The notes under the pieces: generated by a model | Seen by the model: only the letters and a program-made list of their open reading frames with translations | The model's database searches: none | What the model was told of the DNA's origin: nothing | NCBI GenBank assembly: GCA_023389545.1 | Contig: JAEWEI010000403.1 | Coordinates: 1 to 9,143 of the forward strand | DNA from: Actinomycetes bacterium | GTDB lineage: Bacteria; Actinomycetota; Actinomycetes; Actinomycetales; Cellulomonadaceae | Direction: 5' to 3' | DNA length: 9,143 nucleotides | Translations under genes and position numbers: made by a program | Part shown: piece after piece, positions 1 through 6,413 of the stretch | Position numbering within the stretch: the first letter of the stretch is position 1 | Layout: each line of letters starts with the position of its first letter

Positions 1-236
1 CTTTCGCCCCGCCCCGGTCCAGCGACGACCCGGGCGGCGCCGTCGTGTACTGGCACGTCGACGACCTGCGGCAGGTCTACGACGATCTGCTGGCACGGGG
101 AGCGACTCCCTTCCAGGAGCCCACGCCACGCGGTGAGGGCTACGTGACCGCGGCGGTCGTGGACCCGTACGGCAACGTGCTAGGCGTGATGTCCAATCCG
201 CACTATCTAGATGTGCTGACGCGGCGCAGCGTGTGA
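1..236 (+). CDS. VOC superfamily (glyoxalase-fold) protein, C-terminal part
   Basis: This is a partial gene whose 5' end lies beyond the left edge. The open frame runs from base 3, giving 77 visible residues, to a TGA at 234-236. The peptide contains YWHVDDLRQVYDDLLARGA, then PRGEGY, then VDPYGNVLGVMSNPHY. This order of strand, helix, strands and a DPxGNxLG turn is typical of the second half of a vicinal-oxygen-chelate module. Family members are small cytosolic proteins that act as glyoxalases, dioxygenases, or fosfomycin or bleomycin resistance proteins, and many are uncharacterised. The His in YWHVDD could be a metal ligand, but the other ligands cannot be judged from this fragment. A GTG at 45 could be read as a start, but it would cut the fold in half and the frame stays open upstream, so it is unlikely. 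Substrate and specific function cannot be assigned. Confidence 0.8.
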   Translation, partial: FAPPRSSDDPGGAVVYWHVDDLRQVYDDLLARGATPFQEPTPRGEGYVTAAVVDPYGNVLGVMSNPHYLDVLTRRSV

Positions 237-240
237 GGGC

Positions 241-282
241 GCACGTCGAGGCCCGGAGCAGGCGCCCCGGGCCTCGTCGTGC
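241..282. terminator. Hairpin terminator between convergent genes
   Basis: A near-perfect inverted repeat starts 4 bases after the VOC stop codon. Bases 247-256 (CGAGGCCCGG) pair with 267-276 over 10 bp, with a 10-base loop. After a single T-T mismatch, GCACG at 241-245 pairs with CGTGC at 278-282, so the stem is about 16 positions long. No U-tract follows on either strand, which is common in high-GC actinobacteria. The hairpin lies between a + strand gene and the - strand pectate lyase, so it could terminate both. This is inferred from structure and position. Confidence 0.75.
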
Positions 283-305
283 GGGTGCTACGTGGGCGTG
301 TGGGG

Positions 306-1868
306 CTACTTGTAGGTCTCGAACTCGGCGACGCGCGGCGTGCCCGACGCGCTCGTGATCTCGAAGTTGATCTTCTTGAGCGACGTCGCGCCGAAGGAGA
401 TCAGGCCGGCCCCGTTGCCGGTGGCCAGGACCGCGCCCGTGTCGTTGTTGACGACCTTCCACGCGCCGATGTTGCCGACGGCGCCGGACGCCTCACGGAT
501 GTTGACCTTGGACACCGTGGTGGCCGACCCCCACTTGATCGAGATCCGCCCGGTGGTTCCCGAGGGCGACCAGTAGGTGCTCATGGAGCCGTCATGCGCG
601 TTGCCGTAGCTCGTCCCGCTGGCCTTGCTCGAGCCGTCCGAGCTCGCGCTGATGCTGAGGTTCGTGCCGGTGGGCGGGCTCGTGGTGGGGTTCGACGTCG
701 GGCTCGTGGTGGGGTTCGACGTCGGGCTCGATGTCGGGTTCGACGTCGGGCTGGGCGTCTGTGGCGTGCATGAGCCGTTCGAGACGCGCAGCCCCGTGTT
801 GGCGCCTGCCGTCTGGCGGACGATGTCGGGCACGCAGCTCGCCCCGTCAAGCGAGTAGGAGTACGGGATGCTCACCGTGGTGTTCGAGGTCGGGTTGGGG
901 CCGGCCGGCTGGTTGTCGCCGCTGCGGCTGGACCAGGTCACGTTGTCGAAGATGTTCCCGGCGACCTGCCAGTAGCCGGCCTGGTCGGTGTAGAAGGTGC
1001 CGAGGACGTCCTTCGAGTCCTCGAAGTAGTTGTTCTCCACCTTCGCCTTGGCGCCCGCCCGTGAGTTGATGCCCGACTCGTTGAGGCTCACGTAGTGGTT
1101 GTTGTAGATGTGCGCGATCCCCCCGCGCAGCAAGGGCGCACGCGAGTCGATGTTCTCGTACTTGTTGTGGTGGAACGTCACGTAGCCGTTCGACCTGTCG
1201 CTCTCGCTCGACCCGATGAGGCCGCCACGACCCGAGTTGCGCAGGATGGAGTACGAGAGCGTCACGTACTGCACGTTGTCCTTCATGTCGAACAGGCCGT
1301 CGAAGCCCTCCGACTCCCCACCCGACGCCTCCAGCGTCACGTGGTCCACCCAGACGTTGCGGACGCCGCTCTCCATGCCGATGGCGTCGCCGCCGTTGGA
1401 CGTGGGAGAGCCGGACTTCTTGACGTTCCGGACGGTCACGTTCTGGATGATGATGTTGCTGGACTCCCGGATGTGGATGCCCACCTGGTCGAAGACGGCG
1501 CTCCCGACCCCGACGATCGTGACGTTGCTGATCTGCTTGAGCTCGATCACCCCGGCTGCTGTGTTGCAGCTTGCGCCGGAGACCTTCGCCGTGTTGGCGT
1601 GGGTGATCGTGCCACTGACCTCGATGGTGATCGGGGTGCTGCTGCTGGCCCGGTTGCACAGGGCCGTGTGGATCGCGGTACCCGTCGTGGCCCTGACTGT
1701 CTGCCCGCCGGCGCCGCCGGTGGTCCCGCCGTTGCTGCTCGCGTAGCCGTTGGCGCTGCCGGTCGCCGCCTGGGCTGCTGGCAGGGCCAGGGCAGTCAGG
1801 CCGATCGTCGCTGCTAGGGCTGTCGCGGCCCCTGCCGCGAGGGTGCGCACTGCGACTGGTCGTCTCAT
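306..1868 (-). CDS. Secreted pectate lyase, family PL1, with C-terminal F5/8-type binding module
   Basis: This 520-aa protein would cleave polygalacturonate outside the cell by Ca-dependent beta-elimination. A Sec signal peptide occupies residues 1-35 (Arg-rich start, hydrophobic core, ALPAAQA-A cleavage site). The PL1 parallel beta-helix spans about 36-360. It carries NVWVDH (171-176), FDGLFDMKDNVQYVTLSYS (189-207) and RAPLLRGGIAHIYNNHY (243-259). R243 matches the catalytic Arg of PL1 enzymes, and D161, D190 and D194 match the Ca ligands. A Ser/Thr/Pro linker at 371-402 repeats SPTSNPTT. Residues 403-520 look like an F5/8 type C (discoidin, CBM32-like) module, with DGSMSTYW at 427-433. The start is the ATG at 1868: it begins the signal peptide and follows GAGG five bases upstream. 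The frame stays open upstream, but that stretch is the hydrolase read in another frame. A hairpin lies past the stop and an operator-bearing promoter lies upstream. The pectate lyase call is firm; the exact pectin preference and the ligand of the module are not known. Confidence 0.93.
   Translation of the reverse strand: MRRPVAVRTLAAGAATALAATIGLTALALPAAQAATGSANGYASSNGGTTGGAGGQTVRATTGTAIHTALCNRASSSTPITIEVSGTITHANTAKVSGASCNTAAGVIELKQISNVTIVGVGSAVFDQVGIHIRESSNIIIQNVTVRNVKKSGSPTSNGGDAIGMESGVRNVWVDHVTLEASGGESEGFDGLFDMKDNVQYVTLSYSILRNSGRGGLIGSSESDRSNGYVTFHHNKYENIDSRAPLLRGGIAHIYNNHYVSLNESGINSRAGAKAKVENNYFEDSKDVLGTFYTDQAGYWQVAGNIFDNVTWSSRSGDNQPAGPNPTSNTTVSIPYSYSLDGASCVPDIVRQTAGANTGLRVSNGSCTPQTPSPTSNPTSSPTSNPTTSPTSNPTTSPPTGTNLSISASSDGSSKASGTSYGNAHDGSMSTYWSPSGTTGRISIKWGSATTVSKVNIREASGAVGNIGAWKVVNNDTGAVLATGNGAGLISFGATSLKKINFEITSASGTPRVAEFETYK
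676..747 (-). repeat. Three 24-bp tandem repeats coding the pectate lyase linker
   Basis: Units at 676-699 and 700-723 are identical, and the unit at 724-747 is diverged. Each 24-bp unit encodes eight residues of the form SPTSNPTT, making the flexible linker between the lyase and its binding module. The period keeps the reading frame, so unit gain or loss by slippage would only change linker length. Confidence 0.85.
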
Positions 1869-1972
1869 CGTTGCCTCACATTCGTCATTGAACTGGGGGC
1901 ATTGCTGGGTGCCTGCCGTGCGTGCGGCGGCTGGTCCGCCGGGTCGGTCCGAGATGGCTCGCCCGATGGCCG

Positions 1973-1984
1973 GGAACCGGTTTC
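1973..1984. promoter_or_regulatory. Candidate LacI-family operator O1 upstream of the pectate lyase gene
   Basis: The sequence read on the - strand is GAAACCGGTTCC, centred between 1978 and 1979, with the perfect palindromic core AACCGGTT at 1975-1982. It differs at one base from GAAACCGGTTTC, the symmetric shape with central CG bound by many LacI/GalR-family sugar repressors. It would overlap the start of transcription predicted from the adjacent -10 element, which suits repression. The regulator is not in the window, so this is inference from the motif. Confidence 0.5.
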
Positions 1985-1986
1985 TC

Positions 1987-2016
1987 ACCCTAGGAGACCG
2001 CTTTCCCGGCGCACAA
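1987..2016 (-). promoter_or_regulatory. Candidate promoter of the pectate lyase gene
   Basis: On the - strand, TTGTGC (2016-2011) and TAGGGT (1992-1987) are separated by 18 bp. The -10 fits the TAnnnT form usual in actinobacteria; the -35 matches TTGACA at only three of six bases. Transcription would begin near 1980, leaving a leader of roughly 110 nt before the ATG at 1868. The two operator candidates fall on the spacer and on the predicted start, which supports the placement. Confidence 0.4.
1993..2006. promoter_or_regulatory. Candidate second LacI-like operator O2, 21 bp from O1
   Basis: Read on the + strand, this is GGAGACCGCTTTCC, centred between 1999 and 2000. Ten of its 14 positions are symmetric, and GAGACCGCTTTC differs from GAAACCGGTTTC at two positions. 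Its centre is exactly 21 bp, about two helical turns, from the centre of the stronger site at 1973-1984, so two dimers would sit on the same face of the DNA. It lies in the spacer of the putative promoter. On its own it is weak; the spacing is what supports it. Confidence 0.35.
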
Positions 2017-2127
2017 GGACCTAAACCCTTCGTCCTGCTGACGGGTGGGCCGCCCGCGCCGCGGTGCGCGTCCTGCGCTGCGCCCGCGCCAGCCGTCGGC
2101 ACATGCCCGCGGCGGCAGCGCCGTTCC

Positions 2128-2979
2128 TCAGCGACGATGCCCGGCGGTGTGGGCCAACACCCGGTCCACCAGCACCCGCCACGCCCGGCGGGGCGGGGCG
2201 CCGTGCCCCGCATCAGGCACCACATGCAGGCTGGCCCCCGGGATCTCCGCCGCGAGCGCCCGGGCGTGCGGCAGCGGAAATGCTGGGTCGTCGGCGCCGT
2301 GGACGACCAGGGTCGGGGCGCTGATCTCGCCGAGCCGGTCACGCCATCCCGAGCCCGAGTCCATGACGAAGTGGTTCGCCGCCGTCCGCACATCCGTCGC
2401 CCGCGCGACAGTGCGCTCGGCGACCACGCGCTGCACGTCGGCCTCGAAGCCGCCGCGCTGATAGGCGCGCTCGGACTCCACGAGATACTCGACCACGTCG
2501 GAGGGCTCGGACCAGTCGGGCTCGGGCGGCGCGGGCGTGAACGCGTCGGGCACGGGCAGATCGCGAGCCTCACGCCCCGGGGCGCCGGGCGTGCAGCTCA
2601 GCAAGGTGAGCGTCAGCACCCTCTCCGGGCTGCCCAGCGCGGCCAACTGCGCCGCGGAGCCGCCCATCGACAGTCCGACGAGGTGCGCCTGCGCAACCCC
2701 CTCGGCGTCGAGGATGCCGATCAGGTCGCCGGCCAGGTCGGGCAGCCCGTATCCAGGCTCGCCCACCGGCCACGTGGCGGACCGCCCGGTGTCCCGCCAG
2801 TCGAATCGGATCACCCGCCGCTCCCGCGCGAGCAGGCCGACCAGCTCGTCCGGCCACGCGTCGAGCGAGCAGGCGGCGCCGTGGGCGAGCAGCAGCACGG
2901 GCGCCTCGGCCGGACCCGACACGTCCAGGCACAGCGCCACACCACCCACCTCGACCAGACGCTCGGCACGGCTCACCAC
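2128..2979 (-). CDS. Alpha/beta-fold hydrolase
   Basis: This gene encodes a cytosolic alpha/beta hydrolase of about 282 residues, the usual size for the family; no signal peptide is visible. Numbering from the second of two adjacent GTG codons, the features in order are the HGAACS oxyanion-hole loop (32-37), the RFDWRDTGRS strand-turn (57-66), the nucleophile elbow GLSMGG (S103), the acid in HGADDPAFP (D230) and the catalytic His in DAGHG (H258). The triad is intact. A variable cap lies at about 135-210. The arrangement resembles RdmC-like esterases and other broad hydrolases, so ester, lactone or epoxide hydrolysis is possible and the substrate is unknown. The start is uncertain: GTG at 2979 and GTG at 2976 are adjacent, with a GGGGGG run 12-15 bases upstream. 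The acetyltransferase gene ends 43 bases upstream on the same strand, so co-transcription is likely. Confidence 0.87.
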   Translation of the reverse strand: MVSRAERLVEVGGVALCLDVSGPAEAPVLLLAHGAACSLDAWPDELVGLLARERRVIRFDWRDTGRSATWPVGEPGYGLPDLAGDLIGILDAEGVAQAHLVGLSMGGSAAQLAALGSPERVLTLTLLSCTPGAPGREARDLPVPDAFTPAPPEPDWSEPSDVVEYLVESERAYQRGGFEADVQRVVAERTVARATDVRTAANHFVMDSGSGWRDRLGEISAPTLVVHGADDPAFPLPHARALAAEIPGASLHVVPDAGHGAPPRRAWRVLVDRVLAHTAGHRR

Positions 2980-3022
2980 GCCAGATTCACGCCCCCCGCC
3001 GCGATGCGCGACCGCACCCGTC

Positions 3023-3439
3023 TCACGGCCGGAGCCGCACGAGCCCCGCGTGCGTGGGCGTGAACCCACACGCGCCCTCATAGAACGCCCGCAGGCCCGC
3101 CTCGAAGTCGACGTGCAGCCACTCACACCCCGCGGCCGCCGCGTTCTCGCGCGCCACCTCGACCAACCGGACGCCGACCCCCTGCCGACGCGCGCGCGAC
3201 GCCACCGAGGTGTCCACGACGAAGGCGTGGGCGAGACCGTCCCACGCGACGTTGACGAAGCCCACCAGCCCCGCGTCATCCCGGGCGGTGACCCAGCCGA
3301 GGCTCAGGCGCGCTAACCGGCCGTTCCAGTCGTCGGCGACGGGCCGGTGGTCGAACGCCTCGGCGTGCAGGGCGTTGACCTCGTCGTTCGTGAACGGCTC
3401 GCGCCATCCGTAGGCGACGGGCGTGGAGGGCGGGCGCAT
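3023..3439 (-). CDS. GNAT-family N-acetyltransferase
   Basis: This 138-residue protein has the GNAT fold, which transfers an acetyl group from acetyl-CoA to an amine. Visible parts are the N-terminal strand and helix, GWREPFTNDEVNALHAEAF (11-29); a beta hairpin, WVTARDDAGLVGFVNVAWDG (49-68); and motif A, VVDTSVASRARRQGVG (74-89), whose RRQGVG binds the CoA pyrophosphate. The end, FYEGACGF (119-126), is typical of motif B. The substrate could be a small molecule, antibiotic or protein amine and cannot be read from the sequence. The start chosen is the ATG at 3439, which begins just before the fold. A TTG at 3499 would add 20 residues unlike the domain. No strong ribosome site is visible before either. 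The gene diverges from the cupin gene, and the hydrolase gene follows on the same strand. Confidence 0.85.
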   Translation of the reverse strand: MRPPSTPVAYGWREPFTNDEVNALHAEAFDHRPVADDWNGRLARLSLGWVTARDDAGLVGFVNVAWDGLAHAFVVDTSVASRARRQGVGVRLVEVARENAAAAGCEWLHVDFEAGLRAFYEGACGFTPTHAGLVRLRP

Positions 3440-3571
3440 GGCGACACTCTGCCGCGCCTGGCGTCCTGGGTCGCGGGAATTGCCGACCTGCCCCCGCAAG
3501 GGCTCAGGCTCCGTGATGACGCTCGCCGGCGTAGCGTCGAATGGGTCACTCGATCAAGGGGGTTGGTACTG

Positions 3572-3940
3572 ATGGCGGGAGTGGAGTCGAAGAGCTTCGA
3601 CGCGCCTGACGACGTTCGACCATTCACCGGCAATGGCCAGGCGCAGGTCGTGGAGTTGGCTGGCAACACGGTGGTCAAAGCGACGTTCGAACCCGGCTGG
3701 CGGTGGTCGGAGAACGTCCGCCCGATCGCCGGCACGGACAGCTGCCAGTCGCCGCACTTCTTCTACGTGATCTCTGGACGGCTGAAGGTGGTGATGGACG
3801 ACGGCGCCGAGCTGGAGGCCGCGCCCAACGACGTCGTGCGCGTCGAACCAGGCCACGACGCCTGGGTCGTCGGTGACGAGCCATGCGTCTCCGTCGACTT
3901 CGGGGCGTCCCCCGCCTACGCCCGCAGGAGCGACGCCTGA
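3572..3940 (+). CDS. Small single-domain cupin protein
   Basis: This 122-residue protein contains one cupin beta-barrel. The visible core is FEPGWRWSENVRPIAGTDSCQSPHFFYVISGRLKVVMDDGAE (39-80), the first conserved motif with its G-R-L turn. A second motif follows at 86-101, NDVVRVEPGHDAWVVG. H62 and H95 lie where cupin metal ligands often sit, but the first motif lacks the usual HxH pair, so metal binding is uncertain. Small actinobacterial proteins with GWRWSENVRPIAGT-like and PGHDAWVVGDEP-like motifs form a recognisable group without a settled function. The ATG at 3572 is preceded by AAGGGGG about nine bases upstream. The frame is open back to 3347, but that part overlaps the acetyltransferase gene and has no cupin sequence. 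The gene is probably a single transcription unit, ended by the hairpin at 3957-3994. Confidence 0.85.
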   Translation: MAGVESKSFDAPDDVRPFTGNGQAQVVELAGNTVVKATFEPGWRWSENVRPIAGTDSCQSPHFFYVISGRLKVVMDDGAELEAAPNDVVRVEPGHDAWVVGDEPCVSVDFGASPAYARRSDA

Positions 3941-3956
3941 GCGCTGCCCACGCACA

Positions 3957-3994
3957 ACGAAGGCCTCGATCCTGGCGGGGATCGAGGCCTTCGT
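3957..3994. terminator. 16-bp hairpin terminator between cupin gene and tRNA-Leu
   Basis: Bases 3957-3972 (ACGAAGGCCTCGATCC) pair perfectly with 3979-3994, with a six-base loop TGGCGG at 3973-3978. The hairpin begins 17 bases after the cupin stop and lies 18 bases beyond the 3' end of the oppositely oriented tRNA gene. It can therefore serve both transcripts. No U-run follows it. Confidence 0.85.
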
Positions 3995-4012
3995 CGTCGC
4001 TGTCTCAACGAG

Positions 4013-4095
4013 TGTCCGGAGGGGGACTTGAACCCCCACGCCCTTTCGGGCACTAGCACCTCAAGCTAGCGCGTCTGCCATTCCGCCACCCGGAC
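4013..4095 (-). tRNA. tRNA-Leu (anticodon GAG)
   Basis: This is an 83-nt type II tRNA on the - strand. The acceptor stem pairs GTCCGGG at the 5' end with TCCGGAC before discriminator A at 4013, ending in one G-U pair. The D arm holds GGCGGAATGGCAGACGC. The anticodon stem-loop is CTAGC-TTGAGGT-GCTAG, giving anticodon GAG for CUC and CUU codons. The long variable arm is GCCC-GAAA-GGGC, and the T arm is GGGGG-TTCAAGT-CCCCC. The CCA end is not encoded (CTC follows the discriminator), so it must be added after transcription. No integrase or duplicated 3' end was seen nearby. Confidence 0.97.
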
Positions 4096-4141
4096 AGGTG
4101 GACCTTCAAGAGGCCTTGCGGCTCCCTCAGGTGCGGGCAGA

Positions 4142-4150
4142 AACATAGCA
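4142..4150 (-). promoter_or_regulatory. Candidate extended -10 of the tRNA-Leu promoter
   Basis: On the - strand, TGC-TATGTT lies about 47 bases upstream of the mature tRNA 5' end. TATGTT fits TAnnnT, and the TG three bases before it makes an extended -10. No convincing -35 is seen at 17-19 bp, so this is only a candidate. Confidence 0.35.
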
Positions 4151-4227
4151 TGGCGAGCCGGTCGAGCATGAATCGCGGGTGCGGGGCAGACTGTCCAGGG
4201 ACAGCATCACCGCAGCGTAGGGCGCTA

Positions 4228-4250
4228 GATCACCCGATCTCGGGGTGATC
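4228..4250. promoter_or_regulatory. Inverted repeat upstream of the AI-2E transporter gene
   Basis: GATCACCC (4228-4235) and GGGTGATC (4243-4250) form a perfect 8-bp inverted repeat around seven bases. It ends 23 bases before the transporter ATG and about 12 before its ribosome binding site. It could be an operator for an unknown dimeric regulator or an RNA hairpin near the leader. The sequence does not decide which. Confidence 0.4.
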
Positions 4251-4273
4251 CCCGCCACATCGGAGGAGGGCTG

Positions 4274-5500
4274 ATGACGGAGCAGGGCGCATCGGGCGAA
4301 CGGGCCTCGGCCTCCCCCCGGCACCCTGTGGGCGTGACGTCATCGACGCGGCGCCTCGCGGGCTCCCGCCGGCCCTCCCCCGCCGCCGTCCCGGAGCCCA
4401 CGGCGCCCCGCTGGCTGATGAACCTCGCCGGCGTCTCGTGGCGGCTGCTGGTGGTGACGGCGGCCATCGCCCTGGTCTTCTACGCCACGTCCCGCGTGCA
4501 GCTGCTGTTCATCTCGCTGTTCCTCGCCCTGGTGTTCACGGCGGTGCTGCGCCCGGCGGTGGAGCTGTTCGCGCGGGTGATGCCGCGACCGCTCGCCACG
4601 ACCTTCGGGCTGCTGGGCGGGGTGCTGATCCTGCTGGGGATGCTCACCTATGTAGGGGTGTCGGTCGCGGGCCAGTGGTCCACGCTGTCCGACCAGTTCT
4701 CCAGCGGCATCCAGGACATCATCGACTTCCTCGAGAACAGCTCTCCCTTCCGGATCACCACCGACCAGATCAACGACTGGATCGAGAACGGCCGGACGTG
4801 GGTGGAGGAGCACGCCAGCGAGCTCGCCTCGGAGGCCGCGGCTGGCGCCGGGAGCGTGGTGGAGGTCCTGACGGCGCTCGCGCTGGCAACGTTCTGCGCG
4901 GTGTTCTTCCTCACCAGCGGCCGGCAGATGTGGGAGTGGTTCCTGGCGCAGCTTCCCCTCGCGGCCCGCAAGTCGTGGAGCGTGGCGGCCAGCGCCGGGT
5001 GGTACACGTTCTCCGGGTACACGCGCGGCATCTTGATCATCGCGTTCACCGACGGCCTGCTGGCGTTCATCCTGCTGTCGATCATCGGCGTGCCGTTGGC
5101 GGCTCCGCTGGCCGTGCTGGTGCTGATCGGCGCGTTCATCCCGCTGGTGGGCGCGCCCGCGGCGATGGTCATCGCGATGATCGTGGCGCTGGCGGCGAAC
5201 GGGCCGGTGCAGGCGGCGGTCGTCGGCATCGGGATCGCGCTGATCGGCCAGTTCGAGGGGCATGTGCTGCAGCCGCTGGTGATGGGCAAGCAGGTCGCGC
5301 TGCACCCGGTGGTCATCGCCGTGGTGGTGCTGGGCGGCACGTTGACGGCGGGCATCCTCGGGGCCGTCATCGCGGTGCCGCTGGTCGCTGTCGCGTGGAC
5401 GGTGTTCTCGCGCCTACGAGCCCCCGAGCCCGAGCTGGAGCCCGGGGACGTGCGTGAGCCGTACGAGGCCTACGAGGGCGTGGAGCCCGACGAGGAGTAG
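4274..5500 (+). CDS. AI-2E family membrane transporter
   Basis: This is a 408-residue polytopic inner-membrane protein of the AI-2E (formerly UPF0118) family, typically 340-420 residues. A hydrophilic N-terminus of about 45 residues precedes two adjacent membrane segments (about 57-92) and a third at 107-131. A soluble stretch, about 132-193, contains the WSTLSDQF and ITTDQINDWIENG helices. Further hydrophobic segments lie at about 194-214, 251-274, 276-309, 312-325 and 345-378. The C-terminal signature EGHVLQPLVMGKQVALHP (328-345), followed by GGTLTAGILGAVIAVPL, is diagnostic. The tail after 382 is strongly acidic. Family members export or import varied solutes; E. coli TqsA affects autoinducer-2 efflux, while others are Na+/H+ antiporters, so a quorum-sensing role should not be assumed. 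GGAGGAGGG just before the ATG supports the start. An inverted repeat lies upstream. Confidence 0.92.
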   Translation: MTEQGASGERASASPRHPVGVTSSTRRLAGSRRPSPAAVPEPTAPRWLMNLAGVSWRLLVVTAAIALVFYATSRVQLLFISLFLALVFTAVLRPAVELFARVMPRPLATTFGLLGGVLILLGMLTYVGVSVAGQWSTLSDQFSSGIQDIIDFLENSSPFRITTDQINDWIENGRTWVEEHASELASEAAAGAGSVVEVLTALALATFCAVFFLTSGRQMWEWFLAQLPLAARKSWSVAASAGWYTFSGYTRGILIIAFTDGLLAFILLSIIGVPLAAPLAVLVLIGAFIPLVGAPAAMVIAMIVALAANGPVQAAVVGIGIALIGQFEGHVLQPLVMGKQVALHPVVIAVVVLGGTLTAGILGAVIAVPLVAVAWTVFSRLRAPEPELEPGDVREPYEAYEGVEPDEE

Positions 5501-5513
5501 GACGCCCCGACCA

Positions 5514-6407
5514 CTAGGCGGGGTCGTCGAGGGCCGCGAGCGCCCGGTCGATCTCCCTGAGCACGCCGGGCCCGGGGCGCCGCAGCGGGGCCGGCAGCGG
5601 GCCCACCGCCATGCCGAGCGCCTCCCCCACGGCGTGCACGACGCGCGCGCCGCCGGTCGCGACGAGGTCGGCGAGCGGCTGGAGCCCGGCCATCAGGGCC
5701 AGTGCGCGGTCGGCGTGCCCGGCGGCGGCCAGGCCTGCGACCTCGGCGTAGCGGGCGGGCAGCACGCCGGCGAGCCCGGAGTGCCAGGTGCGGGCGCCGC
5801 CGAGCAGGCCGTGCACGCCCAGGCCGTCGCCGCTGAAGCCGATCTCGACGTGCGCGGGGAGCTTGTGGTGCAGCTCGCGCGCGCGGCCGCGGACGGCATC
5901 CGGGCTGGCTCCCCGGTCCTTGACGCCCTGGACGCGGGGCAGTCGCGTCACGCGCCGCAACTGCTCGACGCTGAAGTCGTACCGCGTCGCGATGGGGTTG
6001 TGGTACGCCCACACGGGGATCCCGACGACGTGGGTCACGCAGCGGAACAGCTCGTGCACCTCGTCGTCGGTGAGGGGCAGGTACGCCATCGTCGGAACGA
6101 GCAGCGCGTCGGCCCCCGCCTGCTCCGCGTCGCGCGTGAGGTCGAGGACGTCGCGCGTGGCTAGGGCGCCGACGCCCATCAGCACCGGGACCCGCCCGGC
6201 TGCGGCCTCCACGGCGGCCTCGCCCACCCGCCGCCGCTGGGCCCGGTCCAGGTACGCGAAGCCGCCCGTGCTGCCGAGCACCGCGACACCGCTGGCGCCG
6301 CCCGCCACGGCCCGGTCGACGAGCTGGGCGAGCACGTCCTCGGCGACCTCCTCCGTGACGGTGCGCGGGGTGGGGAGGTACGCGACCAGGGAGCCGAAGA
6401 GGGGCAT
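5514..6407 (-). CDS. Dihydrodipicolinate synthase family aldolase
   Basis: This 297-residue protein is a class I aldolase of the DHDPS/N-acetylneuraminate lyase family, (beta/alpha)8 barrels that form a Schiff base with a keto acid, usually pyruvate. The substrate motif GSTGG (46-50) replaces the GTTGE typical of DapA. Y135 in VWAYHNP matches the catalytic Tyr, and K163 in VQGVKDRGA is the Schiff-base lysine. Length is normal. The altered GTTGE motif and the absence of lysine-pathway neighbours argue against naming it dapA; the substrate is unknown. The start is the ATG at 6407. The frame is open further upstream, but that region is the end of dnaE2 in another frame. No Shine-Dalgarno sequence is evident, while a promoter-like -10 ends six bases before the ATG. 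It converges on the transporter gene with a 13-bp gap and lies 32 bp after dnaE2 on the same strand. Confidence 0.88.
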   Translation of the reverse strand: MPLFGSLVAYLPTPRTVTEEVAEDVLAQLVDRAVAGGASGVAVLGSTGGFAYLDRAQRRRVGEAAVEAAAGRVPVLMGVGALATRDVLDLTRDAEQAGADALLVPTMAYLPLTDDEVHELFRCVTHVVGIPVWAYHNPIATRYDFSVEQLRRVTRLPRVQGVKDRGASPDAVRGRARELHHKLPAHVEIGFSGDGLGVHGLLGGARTWHSGLAGVLPARYAEVAGLAAAGHADRALALMAGLQPLADLVATGGARVVHAVGEALGMAVGPLPAPLRRPGPGVLREIDRALAALDDPA

Positions 6408-6413
6408 CTCAGC

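Noticed and set aside
1869..2573. N-terminal extension of the pectate lyase frame giving a 755-residue protein
   Set aside because: The extra part is low-complexity Arg/Pro sequence overlapping the alpha/beta hydrolase gene in another frame, while a clear signal peptide and ribosome site occur at 1868.
1750..3063. Long + strand frame opposite the hydrolase gene
   Set aside because: The translation is Arg/Ala/Pro-rich without any recognisable fold and mirrors the coding hydrolase on the other strand, as is usual in high-GC DNA.
4013..4095. tRNA-Leu as an integration site for a genomic island
   Set aside because: No integrase gene, no duplicated tRNA 3' end and no phage or plasmid genes are seen on either side.
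4340..5370. Long minus-strand frames opposite the AI-2E transporter
   Set aside because: Their compositions (His/Gln/Arg-rich or Thr/Ser/Met-rich) are antisense by-products of a hydrophobic membrane-protein gene.
4274..5500. Quorum-sensing function for the AI-2E family protein
   Set aside because: The family name comes from one member; no luxS or lsr-type gene is nearby, and members transport varied solutes.
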